The notes under the pieces were generated by a model, which searched no databases, was not told where the DNA came from, and worked only from the letters and a program-made list of their open reading frames with translations. Shown piece after piece: positions 8,369 through 15,620 of a DNA stretch of 64,000 nucleotides. This DNA is from Acidobacteriota bacterium (GTDB lineage Bacteria > Acidobacteriota > Blastocatellia > UBA7656). Positions within the stretch are counted from its first letter, which is position 1. Every line of letters starts with the position of its first letter. A program made the translations under genes and the position numbers. Location of the stretch: NCBI GenBank assembly GCA_040754075.1, contig JBFMDH010000005.1:62001-126000 (forward strand), written 5' to 3'.

Positions 8369-9802
8369 ATGAGAAAATCTGACCTCATCAAAGAAGTAAT
8401 GTCACGCGCAAAACTCCGGGAGCGTGATGCGACGCGCGGCGTTGAAGCGATTTTGGAGGTCATCGCGCGTGAGGTCAGCAGCGGTAAAATCATTCGTATA
8501 CGCGGTCTGGGTAGTTTGCAGTTAAAAGACAAACGTCGCGGTTTTACGCCCCCTTCGCCAAACCGGCGCGCATCCAAGCCCATACCTGAAGGCAAAGTTG
8601 TTATAATCAAACCGAGCAGGAAAGCCATTGAAAATTTAAACCCGGAGCTGTTCCTGTCGGAACCATCCGAACCCGTTAAGCTCAATACGTTCAAGAGTGA
8701 GAATCAGGACGAGCAAAAGCTTACAAATCCCGAAATCAAAATTGGAGGCAAGAAAGCAATGTCAAAAGAAAAAGAGAATGAACATGCCGGCACCGAAGAA
8801 GTAACCAGCGAAGGTGGGGCGCTGGGGCTGGATATTGGCACCAGCCGTTTGGTGCTGGCTGGTGGCGCAATTGATAAAATCAAAACGCAAACCCAGCTAA
8901 ATGCTTTTATCACCGTCCCGCATTCAAAATTTACGGAAAATATTTTAAAGCAAAACAAAATCACTTATTACTTGAACGGCAGCAATTCGATTCAGGTTTA
9001 CGGCAATGAAGCCGGACGTTTTGCCAACGTCTTTAACATCGAAGTCCGCCGTCCGATGATGTCCGGCACCCTCAATCCGAATGAAGAACAGGCAATGCCG
9101 GTTATTCAGGAAATCATCAAACAACTTTTAAAAGGCAAAGGCAAAGGTGAAACCCTGCGCTTTAGCGTGCCCGGCCCGGGGCGCGACGGCAGCGCGGCGG
9201 CAGACCTGGTCTATCACGAAGCCATGTTGAAAAAGGTGCTCGATGAAATGGGCTATGTGTCAAAAGGCGTAAACGAAGGCATGGCAGTGGTGTTTGCCGA
9301 ACTTGAAAAAGAGAACTTCACGGGCATCGGCATCAGTTGCGGCGGCGGCATGTGCAACGTGGCGCTCGCGTTTATGTCGATTCCGGTGATGACTTTCAGC
9401 ATCGGCAAAGCCGGAGATTACATCGACCGCAGCGCCTCATCTGTAACCGGCGATGTGGCAACGAGAATTCGCATGATTAAAGAAGAGGGTCTGGATTTAT
9501 CGCGCCCTGCCGAAAACAAATACGAAAACGCCCTGCATATCTATTATGAAGACGTGGTGCTTTCCTTAGTTGAATCGGTGCGCAGCGCGCTTTCGGAAAC
9601 CAAAAATATGCCGGCGATGGAAAAAGCCATTCCCATCGTGCTTGCGGGCGGCACGGCTGCGCCCAAAGGTTTTCTGGAAAGGTTCCAGAAGGCGGTCGAA
9701 CAGGATAAATTCCCGCTGCCGATTTCAGAAATTCGCATGGCAAAAGACCCGCTGACAACCACCGCGCGCGGATGTCTGATTGCCGCGCTCTATGACGCTT
9801 AA
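8369..9802 (+). CDS. HU-family DNA-binding domain fused to actin-like ATPase
   Basis: This 477-residue protein has two unrelated parts in one frame. Residues 1-95 are a HU/IHF fold: RKSDLIKEVMSRAKL, then IRGLGSLQLKDK, then the arm and KPSRKAIENLN. Residues 96-130 are a polar linker. Residues 131-477 are an actin/Hsp70-superfamily ATPase with phosphate-1 GLDIGTS, phosphate-2 ISCGGGMCNVAL and adenosine motif VLAGGTAAPKGF, closest in feel to MreB/ParM/FtsA-like proteins. It could polymerise while attached to DNA. The ATG at 8369 has no clear ribosome site and abuts a hairpin. By contrast, GGAGG at 8744-8748 sits 10 bases before an in-frame ATG at 8759 that would make the ATPase alone. Two products from one gene are therefore plausible. 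Neighbours concern peptidoglycan and membrane anchoring. Confidence 0.8.
   Translation: MRKSDLIKEVMSRAKLRERDATRGVEAILEVIAREVSSGKIIRIRGLGSLQLKDKRRGFTPPSPNRRASKPIPEGKVVIIKPSRKAIENLNPELFLSEPSEPVKLNTFKSENQDEQKLTNPEIKIGGKKAMSKEKENEHAGTEEVTSEGGALGLDIGTSRLVLAGGAIDKIKTQTQLNAFITVPHSKFTENILKQNKITYYLNGSNSIQVYGNEAGRFANVFNIEVRRPMMSGTLNPNEEQAMPVIQEIIKQLLKGKGKGETLRFSVPGPGRDGSAAADLVYHEAMLKKVLDEMGYVSKGVNEGMAVVFAELEKENFTGIGISCGGGMCNVALAFMSIPVMTFSIGKAGDYIDRSASSVTGDVATRIRMIKEEGLDLSRPAENKYENALHIYYEDVVLSLVESVRSALSETKNMPAMEKAIPIVLAGGTAAPKGFLERFQKAVEQDKFPLPISEIRMAKDPLTTTARGCLIAALYDA
8744..8761 (+). promoter_or_regulatory. Strong internal ribosome site and alternative ATG
   Basis: GGAGG (8744-8748) is followed after a 10-base spacer by ATG (8759-8761), in frame with the actin-like half. 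It is stronger than anything upstream of the annotated start at 8369. It probably drives a separate HU-less 347-residue ATPase. Confidence 0.65.
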
Positions 9803-9803
9803 T

Positions 9804-9961
9804 CAGTAGCCGGTGGTCAGTAGCCGGTAGCCAGAACAGATTAACGACGCTCTCGCACTCTATTGCTGAAAAAAATTAAATCAGCGTTTAAAGAGAGCAA
9901 ACCATATAACCGAATACCAGCTACCGGCTACCGACCACCGACCACCGGCTACCGGCTACTG
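9804..9961. repeat. Hairpin made of degenerate heptamer repeats
   Basis: The left arm (9804-9834) and right arm (9917-9961) are inverted copies of one another. Both are built of 7-base units of the form YRGTRGY (CAGTAGC, CGGTGGT, CGGTAGC). The arms enclose about 80 unrelated bases. It lies immediately after the HU-actin stop. It resembles the short tandemly repeated repetitive elements known from cyanobacteria, but in inverted orientation. A remnant unit (CGGTAGCCGG) occurs again at about 10863, just before the acetyltransferase ATG. Confidence 0.75.
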
Positions 9962-9974
9962 CTTGCCTGCCAAT

Positions 9975-10002
9975 TTGACACTGCCCGCTTCAATGATAGA
10001 AT
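9975..10002 (+). promoter_or_regulatory. Sigma-70-type promoter candidate
   Basis: TTGACA (9975-9980), a 16-base spacer and TAGAAT (9997-10002) lie about 50 bases upstream of the zinc-ribbon gene ATG at 10051. The -35 box is consensus. Predicted from sequence only. Confidence 0.55.
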
Positions 10003-10050
10003 AAACTTGCCTCGGTAAATCGAACCACTGCCAATGATCTGGAGAGAGTT

Positions 10051-10809
10051 ATGAAAATCTGTACCGCCTGCAATGAACTTTTTAATGAAGAATTCAATTT
10101 CTGCGAACTCTGTGGCGCGCAACTCGGTATCGCGCCGGCGTCCCCAGTGGTCGAAACCGCTATGGTTACGCCGCGCCGGAAAGTGGATTGGTCAATGCTC
10201 GGCATTGGACTGGTGGCGCTGGCGATTCTCATCACCGTCGCTTCGATTTTCTTTGCTCCGAAATCTCGCATCGCGCCGTCCAACAGCACGACACCTTCGG
10301 TTGCCGTAGTGCCTCCGGCTCCGCTTGTCGAAGAATCGACCGCTCAGCCTGCGGTTGCCGAAACACCCGCAGTAAGCGAAGAAGCAACCACTGAAGCGGA
10401 AGCCGAGGCTGCCAGGAAGAAAGAAGAAAAGGAAAAGGCAGAAAAAGAGAAAGCCGAAAAAGATAAGGAAAAGGGCGATAAATCCGACGCCAGTACGAAC
10501 GATGGCGCTAATCCCAAAGCGCCTTCCGGCGACAATGAAGCCAACCCCAAAGCAGCAAAAGCCGCCGTTCAACCGGTGAATCCCAAACCGGCTCCAAAGG
10601 CTGAATCCGCAGCCGCCGAACCCAAAGAAAAACCTGAAGAAGAAAAGCCGCGCACCACCACTGCCCAACCGGAACCCAAAGAAGCGAAAAAACCTGTAGC
10701 TGAAAATAAAGACCCGCAGAAGGATGCGGATGCCAAGAAGAAAGAAGAGAAAAAGAAAAAGGGCGGATTCTTTGGCGTATTCAAGAAAATTTTCGGCAAA
10801 GGCAATTAA
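10051..10809 (+). CDS. Zinc-ribbon single-span membrane protein, Lys/Glu/Ala-rich
   Basis: This 252-residue protein begins with a short zinc ribbon (CTACNELF and CELCGAQ, residues 4-24). One membrane span follows (MLGIGLVALAILITVASIFF, about 50-70), then a long charged low-complexity region of Ala, Lys, Glu and Pro. The C-terminus is basic and aromatic (GGFFGVFKKIFGKGN). A GGAGAG ribosome site precedes the ATG. Its build, zinc ribbon plus span plus disordered tail, copies the first two-thirds of the SPOR protein at 5664. I do not recognise a function. The basic amphipathic tail could bind membrane or nucleic acid. Confidence 0.65.
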   Translation: MKICTACNELFNEEFNFCELCGAQLGIAPASPVVETAMVTPRRKVDWSMLGIGLVALAILITVASIFFAPKSRIAPSNSTTPSVAVVPPAPLVEESTAQPAVAETPAVSEEATTEAEAEAARKKEEKEKAEKEKAEKDKEKGDKSDASTNDGANPKAPSGDNEANPKAAKAAVQPVNPKPAPKAESAAAEPKEKPEEEKPRTTTAQPEPKEAKKPVAENKDPQKDADAKKKEEKKKKGGFFGVFKKIFGKGN

Positions 10810-10876
10810 TCTGCCGACAAGGCAGACTTGATGATTGACCTTGCGATTATAATGGCGTTGGACGGTAGCCGGAATT

Positions 10877-11392
10877 ATGGACTTCAGATTATGGCTCAGG
10901 CGTAGAGAAAAGAAGATCGAGCAACCCTATGTTGCCGCTTTCGCCGAAGCTGTGGTGAAAGAAATGACCGCAGCGGATTTGAATGAGTGCTGGAAACTTG
11001 ATCAGGAATGTTTCTATGACAGCGAGGCTTACGATAGAGAAACCCTGCGCTATCTGCTCTCTCATAACAAATCTTCGTGTTATAAAGTCACCCTTGCCGC
11101 CAATCACATGGTCGCCTTCATCATCGGCATGATTGAACCTGACAATACCGGTCATATTGTGGCGCTGGGCGTCAGTCCCGTTCATCGCCGTCGCGGTTAT
11201 GCTGAACAACTGATGGATGCGGTTGAAAACAGTTTCACACATCAAGGCATCAATGCGGTTCGTCTGGAAGTGCGCACCTCAAATCAGGCGGCGCAACGAC
11301 TGTATTTGAAACTCGGTTATAAAATCCTTCGTCATATGCCGAAATATTATTCCAGCGGCGATGATGGGTATTTAATGATTAAAAATTTCTAA
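10877..11392 (+). CDS. GNAT acetyltransferase, RimI-like
   Basis: This 171-residue cytoplasmic protein has the GNAT core. The acetyl-CoA loop is in ALGVSPVHRRRGYAEQLM (about 96-113; R/Q-x-x-G-x form RRRGYA), and the C-terminal NQAAQRLYLKLGYKILR is typical of RimI and relatives. It should transfer acetyl from acetyl-CoA to an amine, by analogy the N-terminal residue of a protein. The RimI name is by likeness; specificity cannot be read from sequence. Upstream, a TATAAT-like box (10848-10853) and a heptamer-repeat remnant lie in the 67-base gap. Confidence 0.75.
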   Translation: MDFRLWLRRREKKIEQPYVAAFAEAVVKEMTAADLNECWKLDQECFYDSEAYDRETLRYLLSHNKSSCYKVTLAANHMVAFIIGMIEPDNTGHIVALGVSPVHRRRGYAEQLMDAVENSFTHQGINAVRLEVRTSNQAAQRLYLKLGYKILRHMPKYYSSGDDGYLMIKNF

Positions 11393-11450
11393 AGCGATTT
11401 TTGCTGACTGAACTCCCCTCTGCTTTTATTAAACTTCGCCAGATTGATTC

Positions 11451-12401
11451 ATGGAATTTTCAGAAATCAACGCTTCATCAACTCCCCTGGTCAGTGTGGT
11501 TATTCCGACCTATAACAGCGCCGCGTTTTTGAGCGAAGCCATCACCAGCGTGCTCAATCAAACCTATCGCCCGGTTGAAATCATCGTCATTGATGACGGG
11601 TCTACGGATAACACCGAAACCGTCGCGGCAACTTTCAAAGAAGCGATTCGCTATAGCAAAAAAGCCAACGGGGGTCCGTCGGCAGCGCGCAACGTCGGCA
11701 TACGTCATTCAAGCGGCGAGTTTATCGCCTTTTTAGACGCAGATGATCTTTGGCTTCCCGATAAACTGGAACTGCAAATCGCGCATTTTAACGAGCATCC
11801 CGAATATGGGGTGGTGTTCACAGGCTCTCAGCGATTTAATGAATCAGGGGTTTTAGACAGCAATATCCGAGCGGGGCGTGACATACCAACCGGCATGATT
11901 TTTGACAAAATTCTGTTGGAACATTTCATCGCCATGCCGTCGGTGATGGTGCGTCGCCGCTGTCTGGACGAGGTCGGATTGTTTGATGAAGGATTAATCG
12001 GCAACGAAGATTTCAATTTCTATTTGCGGCTGGCGAAAAAATATCCCTTCGGGTTTGTCAATAAAATCCTCGTACACATTCGCTGTCACGATAAAAACCT
12101 TTCCGACAATCTGGAACAGATGTGCAACGATGAGATTAAAAATCTCGAAAAAATCGCCGCCCTGTTTCCCGACGAACCAATTCCCAAACGCAGGCTCGCG
12201 GGCAACATCTATGCGCGATTCGGGCGCTATTATTTCAGTCAACAGCGATTCGCAGAAGCCCGCCGGTGTTTCAGGCAAGCCTTTCGTCATTGGCCCTGGC
12301 AAGCGGGCAGCCTGCCGTTTTTCCTGATTGCCGCCTTGCCCGACCGCCTGCGCCACCGCGTGCTCTCGCTCAACAAATCGTTAAAAAAATCTGTCAGGTG
12401 A
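11451..12401 (+). CDS. Glycosyltransferase family 2
   Basis: This 316-residue protein has a GT-A fold: VSVVIPTYNSAAFL (near 14), VIDDGSTDNT (near 46), GGPSAARNVGIRHSSGEFIAFLDADD with the DxD-type metal site (near 95), and a later EDFNFYLRLAKK acceptor-site motif (near 185). The last 60 residues look like a single TPR-like helical hairpin (YYFSQQRFAEARRCFRQAF). It transfers a sugar from a nucleotide sugar to an unknown acceptor. It has no membrane span and stands alone, not near the glycan operon at 35-44 kb. Confidence 0.85.
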   Translation: MEFSEINASSTPLVSVVIPTYNSAAFLSEAITSVLNQTYRPVEIIVIDDGSTDNTETVAATFKEAIRYSKKANGGPSAARNVGIRHSSGEFIAFLDADDLWLPDKLELQIAHFNEHPEYGVVFTGSQRFNESGVLDSNIRAGRDIPTGMIFDKILLEHFIAMPSVMVRRRCLDEVGLFDEGLIGNEDFNFYLRLAKKYPFGFVNKILVHIRCHDKNLSDNLEQMCNDEIKNLEKIAALFPDEPIPKRRLAGNIYARFGRYYFSQQRFAEARRCFRQAFRHWPWQAGSLPFFLIAALPDRLRHRVLSLNKSLKKSVR

Positions 12402-12406
12402 GGTCA

Positions 12407-12425
12407 CGGGTTATTGAGAAACCCG
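12407..12425 (+). terminator. Weak stem-loop after glycosyltransferase
   Basis: CGGGTT and AACCCG form a 6-bp stem a few bases after the glycosyltransferase stop codon. There is no T run, so it is only a weak terminator candidate. Confidence 0.3.
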
Positions 12426-12459
12426 ATGAACCAATCAATGCTCGACCGCTACACCGACT

Positions 12460-12537
12460 GGTTTGCAATTTACTGAGTTGAACAGGCGGTCAAAGACTGC
12501 TCTCTCAACAGAGGCTGAGTAAGCTCTTTTGCAAACC
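12460..12537. repeat. Imperfect inverted repeat between convergent genes
   Basis: GGTTTGCAA (12460-12468) is matched by TTGCAAACC (12529-12537), with partial complementarity continuing inward (TTACTGAG against CTGAGTAA). It lies between the convergent glycosyltransferase and cyclase genes. It could be a bidirectional terminator or a small palindromic repeat element. No other copy was seen in the window. Confidence 0.45.
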
Positions 12538-12561
12538 GCTATAGCTGATGAGTTCCTTATT

Positions 12562-13356
12562 TCAATCAGGCAGAAAGGCGATGATTCTGAGTGGTCCGCC
12601 GCTGCCGCCTTTGATCTTTATTGGCAGGGCAATGATCTGAGCGCCAAGTGCAGGCACTTTGTCGAGGTTTGCCACATTTTCAAAAGCAGGGATATTGTGC
12701 CCCATCAACGTGACATGACTTGCGAAGGTTTGCGACTGCCCGTAATCAATACTCGCCGTATCTATGCCGATGGCGCTGATTTTTCGATTAGTGACCAGCC
12801 AGGTCGCGGCTTCCGGGTGCAACCCCGGAAAATGGAGTTGCGCTACGCCTTCGGCGCCTCTTGTGGCGGTTCCCAGATATTTCACGCGATCAGGCCAATA
12901 CTGCCCATATCCGGTTTGCAACAGCACGATGCTGCCATCCGGGATTTTTCCGTTGCGGGCTTCCCAGGCAGTAAAATCTTCAACGCTGATTTGATAATCG
13001 CGATTGGCATTGGTTGGTTGCGAAACATCAATCTTGATGGCTGCGCCAATCAACTGGGTCAAGGGAAGTTGATCGACAGTTTTACGCCCCTCGGCAAAAT
13101 GGATGGGCGCGTCAATGTGGGTGCCTCCATGTTCAGCGGCACAGAACTGATAGGCTGAGTAGTAATAGCCCTTTTCGGTTACGCCGGCTGCGACCGTATC
13201 CAGTTTGAACGGTTCGGCTGTCGGCCAGTAGATAGTTTCGGCAGATAAATCATAGGACAAATCAAGCCACTGACCTGTGGGAAAGGAATTGCGTTTGGCG
13301 CAACCGGTTATCAAACAACACAGCCCGACACACAGCAAGATTTTGGTTCGTTTCAT
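12562..13356 (-). CDS. Cyclase/kynurenine formamidase-like lipoprotein
   Basis: This 264-residue protein begins with a lipoprotein signal (basic MKRTK, a hydrophobic core and lipobox LITGCAK), so the mature protein should be lipid-anchored outside the inner membrane. The metal motif of the cyclase family is intact as EHGGTHIDAPIHF near residue 80 (HxGTHxDxPxHF). These enzymes are metal-dependent hydrolases acting on amides or cyclic substrates; kynurenine formamidase is the best-known member. Export is unusual for a kynurenine enzyme, so a different substrate is likely. GGAGAGGAG precedes the ATG. A possible 38-codon frame lies just upstream. Confidence 0.85.
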   Translation of the reverse strand: MKRTKILLCVGLCCLITGCAKRNSFPTGQWLDLSYDLSAETIYWPTAEPFKLDTVAAGVTEKGYYYSAYQFCAAEHGGTHIDAPIHFAEGRKTVDQLPLTQLIGAAIKIDVSQPTNANRDYQISVEDFTAWEARNGKIPDGSIVLLQTGYGQYWPDRVKYLGTATRGAEGVAQLHFPGLHPEAATWLVTNRKISAIGIDTASIDYGQSQTFASHVTLMGHNIPAFENVANLDKVPALGAQIIALPIKIKGGSGGPLRIIAFLPD

Positions 13357-13699
13357 TTCCGCTCCTCTCCTTTGCTGGTTAATCAGAGGTGAGCTTAACG
13401 GTCGCCGCTCGACCGAGCAAGCCAGATGGGTCTACGTCCGGTTTAAAATTATTCACCGCCGGATTGGCAGTCACGTCCAAACGAATTGTCGGCATACCTT
13501 ACAATTTGCAATCGCTTGCAGCGGCACTGACGTTGTCATTATCTCTGCCTGTTGAGCGGGATTCATCAGTTGGCCAGTTGATCAAGCAAAAATTGCCCGA
13601 CCAGATTTAGGCGGGCAAGTATTGCTTATCTGCTTAACTCTAATCACGGGTTTCGCCACCTAAATTTAAGGACAACTCATCAAAACCCTGTTATCAGGC
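13357..13699. other. Intergenic region upstream of cyclase gene
   Basis: These 343 bases lie between two minus-strand genes. They contain a possible 38-codon gene (13379-13495, minus) and a small stem (TTGCCCG at about 13593 with CGGGCAA at about 13612). No clear promoter hexamers were found. Confidence 0.4.
13379..13495 (-). CDS. Possible 38-residue peptide or gene remnant
   Basis: ATG at 13495 opens a 38-codon frame whose sequence (MPTIRLDVTANPAVNNF, then KPDVDPSGLLGRAATVKL) has ordinary protein composition and no rare-codon look. It ends 22 bases before the cyclase ATG. An AAGGT lies directly before the start, too close to be a good ribosome site. It may be a small gene co-transcribed with the cyclase or the tail of a decayed larger gene. 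I recognise no family. Confidence 0.25.
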   Translation of the reverse strand: MPTIRLDVTANPAVNNFKPDVDPSGLLGRAATVKLTSD

Positions 13700-14587
13700 T
13701 TAACGCAGGTATTTGTTGAAAAAATCAAGGGTGCGCGTCCACGCCAGTTTCGCCGACTCCGCGTCATAACGCGGCGTCGTGTCGTTATGGAAGCCGTGCT
13801 GTTTGCCTTCGTACATATAAACCGTGTACATCTTGTTATTGGCTTTGAGCGCCGTTTCATAAGCCGCGATGCCGGCGTTGACGCCCTGGTCATTGCCCGC
13901 GTAATGCAGCAGGAGCGGCGCAGAAATCTTGGGCACATCATCTGCGCCGGCTTGGCGACCATAGAACGCCGCCCCGGCATTCAAGTCAGCGCCGAGCCGC
14001 ACTGCCAGTTGATTAACCATCCCGCCACCAAAACAGAAGCCGACCGCGCCGAGTTTACCCGTGGAATCGGGACGCCCTTTGAGCCATTTGGCAGCCGCTA
14101 CGAAATCTTCGGTCATCTTCTTTCCATCCACAGTGCGAAAGGCAGCAGCGCCTTTCTCATCGCTGCCCGGATAGCCGCCAACCGACGTCAAGCCATCGGG
14201 CGCAAATGCGATGAAATTGGCGAGCGCCAGACGCCGCGCAACATCTTCGATATAAGGATTGAGTCCGCGGTTTTCATGAATAACCAGGACAACCGGCAAT
14301 TTCCCATTTTTTACAGGACGCGCCAGATAGCCTCTAATCGCGCCGTTTCCGGCGGGCGAGGGTACATTTTCGTATGCCGTTTTGATGCGCTTGTCATCCA
14401 GTGGCACCTGCTGTGCCCAGGCGTAGTTCGGCTTCAGGCTCTCAAAAATCGCCATCGCGGTCAACCCGCCGGTCGCGAACTTGCCAAGCCGGTCAAGAAA
14501 GGCACGACGGTCAATGTCGCCGTGCTGGTATTCGTGAAACAGGTCTAATAATTCTTGTGAATAATCGGTTGCTTGCTTTCGTTTCAT
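13700..14587 (-). CDS. Exported dienelactone hydrolase family protein
   Basis: This is a 295-residue alpha/beta hydrolase. The triad is visible: nucleophile Cys in GFCFGGG, Asp in YAGNDQGVN and His in GKQHGFHND. This matches dienelactone hydrolase (carboxymethylenebutenolidase), which opens dienelactones during chloro-aromatic breakdown, though many relatives have other esterase roles. Near residue 27 there is a twin-arginine-like stretch (DRRAFLDRLGKFATGGLTAM) followed by an Ala-Gln cleavage-like site, so Tat export of the folded enzyme is likely. The ATG at 14587 is chosen because AAGGAG sits just upstream. The in-frame ATG at 14659 lacks one and would add a meaningless N-terminus. Confidence 0.85.
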   Translation of the reverse strand: MKRKQATDYSQELLDLFHEYQHGDIDRRAFLDRLGKFATGGLTAMAIFESLKPNYAWAQQVPLDDKRIKTAYENVPSPAGNGAIRGYLARPVKNGKLPVVLVIHENRGLNPYIEDVARRLALANFIAFAPDGLTSVGGYPGSDEKGAAAFRTVDGKKMTEDFVAAAKWLKGRPDSTGKLGAVGFCFGGGMVNQLAVRLGADLNAGAAFYGRQAGADDVPKISAPLLLHYAGNDQGVNAGIAAYETALKANNKMYTVYMYEGKQHGFHNDTTPRYDAESAKLAWTRTLDFFNKYLR

Positions 14588-14902
14588 TTTTCTCTCCTTG
14601 GCGCGCATTTTATAATCGGAGAGAAATTCTATCCAGTAAAATGCTGTGAAAGCCTTCATCGAATGATGAGCAGGAATTACTTATGCAATGCTTCACCAAC
14701 AAGTCACCCGAAGCCATAGAGATGAATTTTTAATCCCCCTACCATTCGCTGCGGTTGTCAGGTAAACTCGTCCGGTAATCGGCTCTGGTGATGGTAGTCA
14801 GGATTTCGCATTCCATACCGGAACGAAATATAAATGAGTTCTCAGATGAACAGGCAAGAATATCCGCCACTTCCCTTTTCTGTTCGTTGGGTTTGAAAGC
14901 TT
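14588..14902. other. Divergent intergenic region
   Basis: These 315 bases lie between the exported hydrolase (minus) and the sigma-factor gene (plus). Promoters for both are expected. I see no convincing hexamer pair, no repeat and no small gene with a ribosome site. Confidence 0.5.
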
Positions 14903-15466
14903 ATGGCATCACACTCGTCTCACAATGTCACGCAACTCCTGGTCGCCTGGAACGACGGAGACGAATCGGCGCTCGAACAATTAGTACCCAAAGTCCATGC
15001 TGAATTGCACAAACTCGCCAGACGATATATGGGACAAGAGCGCGCCGGTCATGTCTTGCAACCGACGGCGCTCGTCAATGAAGCTTACAAACGCCTGATC
15101 GACTGGAAAAATGTTGAGTGGCAAAACCGCGCCCATTTTTTCAGTGTTGCCGCCCAATTGATGCGTCGTATCCTGGTTGATTTTGCGCGCCAACGCCCGC
15201 GTTTTGCAGGGCGCACAGCGGCTCACGTTTCGCTCGATGAAGCCCTCACCGTAAGCGCCAACCGCAGCGCAGACCTGGTGGCGCTCGATGATGCGCTCAA
15301 CGGTTTAGCCGAAATCGACGAGCGCAAAAGCCGCATTGTTGAAATGCGCTTTTTTGGCGGACTCAGCAACGAAGAGATTGCCGAAGTTCTCGACATCTCA
15401 ACCATCACCGTCATCCGCGAATGGAACAAAGCCAAGGCTTGGCTGTATCGCGAATTGAGTAAATAG
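14903..15466 (+). CDS. ECF-type RNA polymerase sigma factor (Acidobacteria SigK-like)
   Basis: This 187-residue protein has a region-2 helix pair ([28 protein letters not shown], about 35-62) and a region-4 helix-turn-helix ([29 protein letters not shown], about 153-181). The wording is that of the PF07638/TIGR02999 ECF group, common in Acidobacteriota and Planctomycetes. It directs RNA polymerase to a set of promoters. The next gene is a receptor-like kinase, the usual partner for this group, so phosphorylation rather than an anti-sigma factor may control it. No zinc anti-sigma gene is adjacent. No ribosome site is obvious. Confidence 0.9.
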   Translation: MASHSSHNVTQLLVAWNDGDESALEQLVPKVHAELHKLARRYMGQERAGHVLQPTALVNEAYKRLIDWKNVEWQNRAHFFSVAAQLMRRILVDFARQRPRFAGRTAAHVSLDEALTVSANRSADLVALDDALNGLAEIDERKSRIVEMRFFGGLSNEEIAEVLDISTITVIREWNKAKAWLYRELSK

Positions 15467-15472
15467 GAACCG

Positions 15473-15612
15473 GGAGTCAGGATTCAGGAGTCAGGACTTA
15501 GGATAACGATGAAGTAGGAACGCTGAACGATGAACACGGTGAAATTCTTTTTGTTCATACTTCATCGTTCCTACTTCATACTTTCTTCTTCCTGAATCCT
15601 AATTCCTAACCT
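15473..15612. repeat. Hairpin made of degenerate heptamer repeats
   Basis: The left arm (about 15473-15530) runs in 7-base steps (GGAGTCA, GGATTCA, GGAGTCA, GGACTTA and so on). The right arm (about 15550-15612) is the reverse complement of similar units (GGATTCA, TGAAGTA, GGAACGA). The element fills the gap between the sigma-factor stop and the kinase ATG. It would form a long imperfect stem in the shared transcript. Confidence 0.75.
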
Positions 15613-15620
15613 CTCATCTT

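Noticed and set aside
12529-13158. 209-codon plus-strand frame opposite the cyclase gene
   Set aside because: It is antisense to a well-recognised enzyme with intact motifs, and its translation matches no family.
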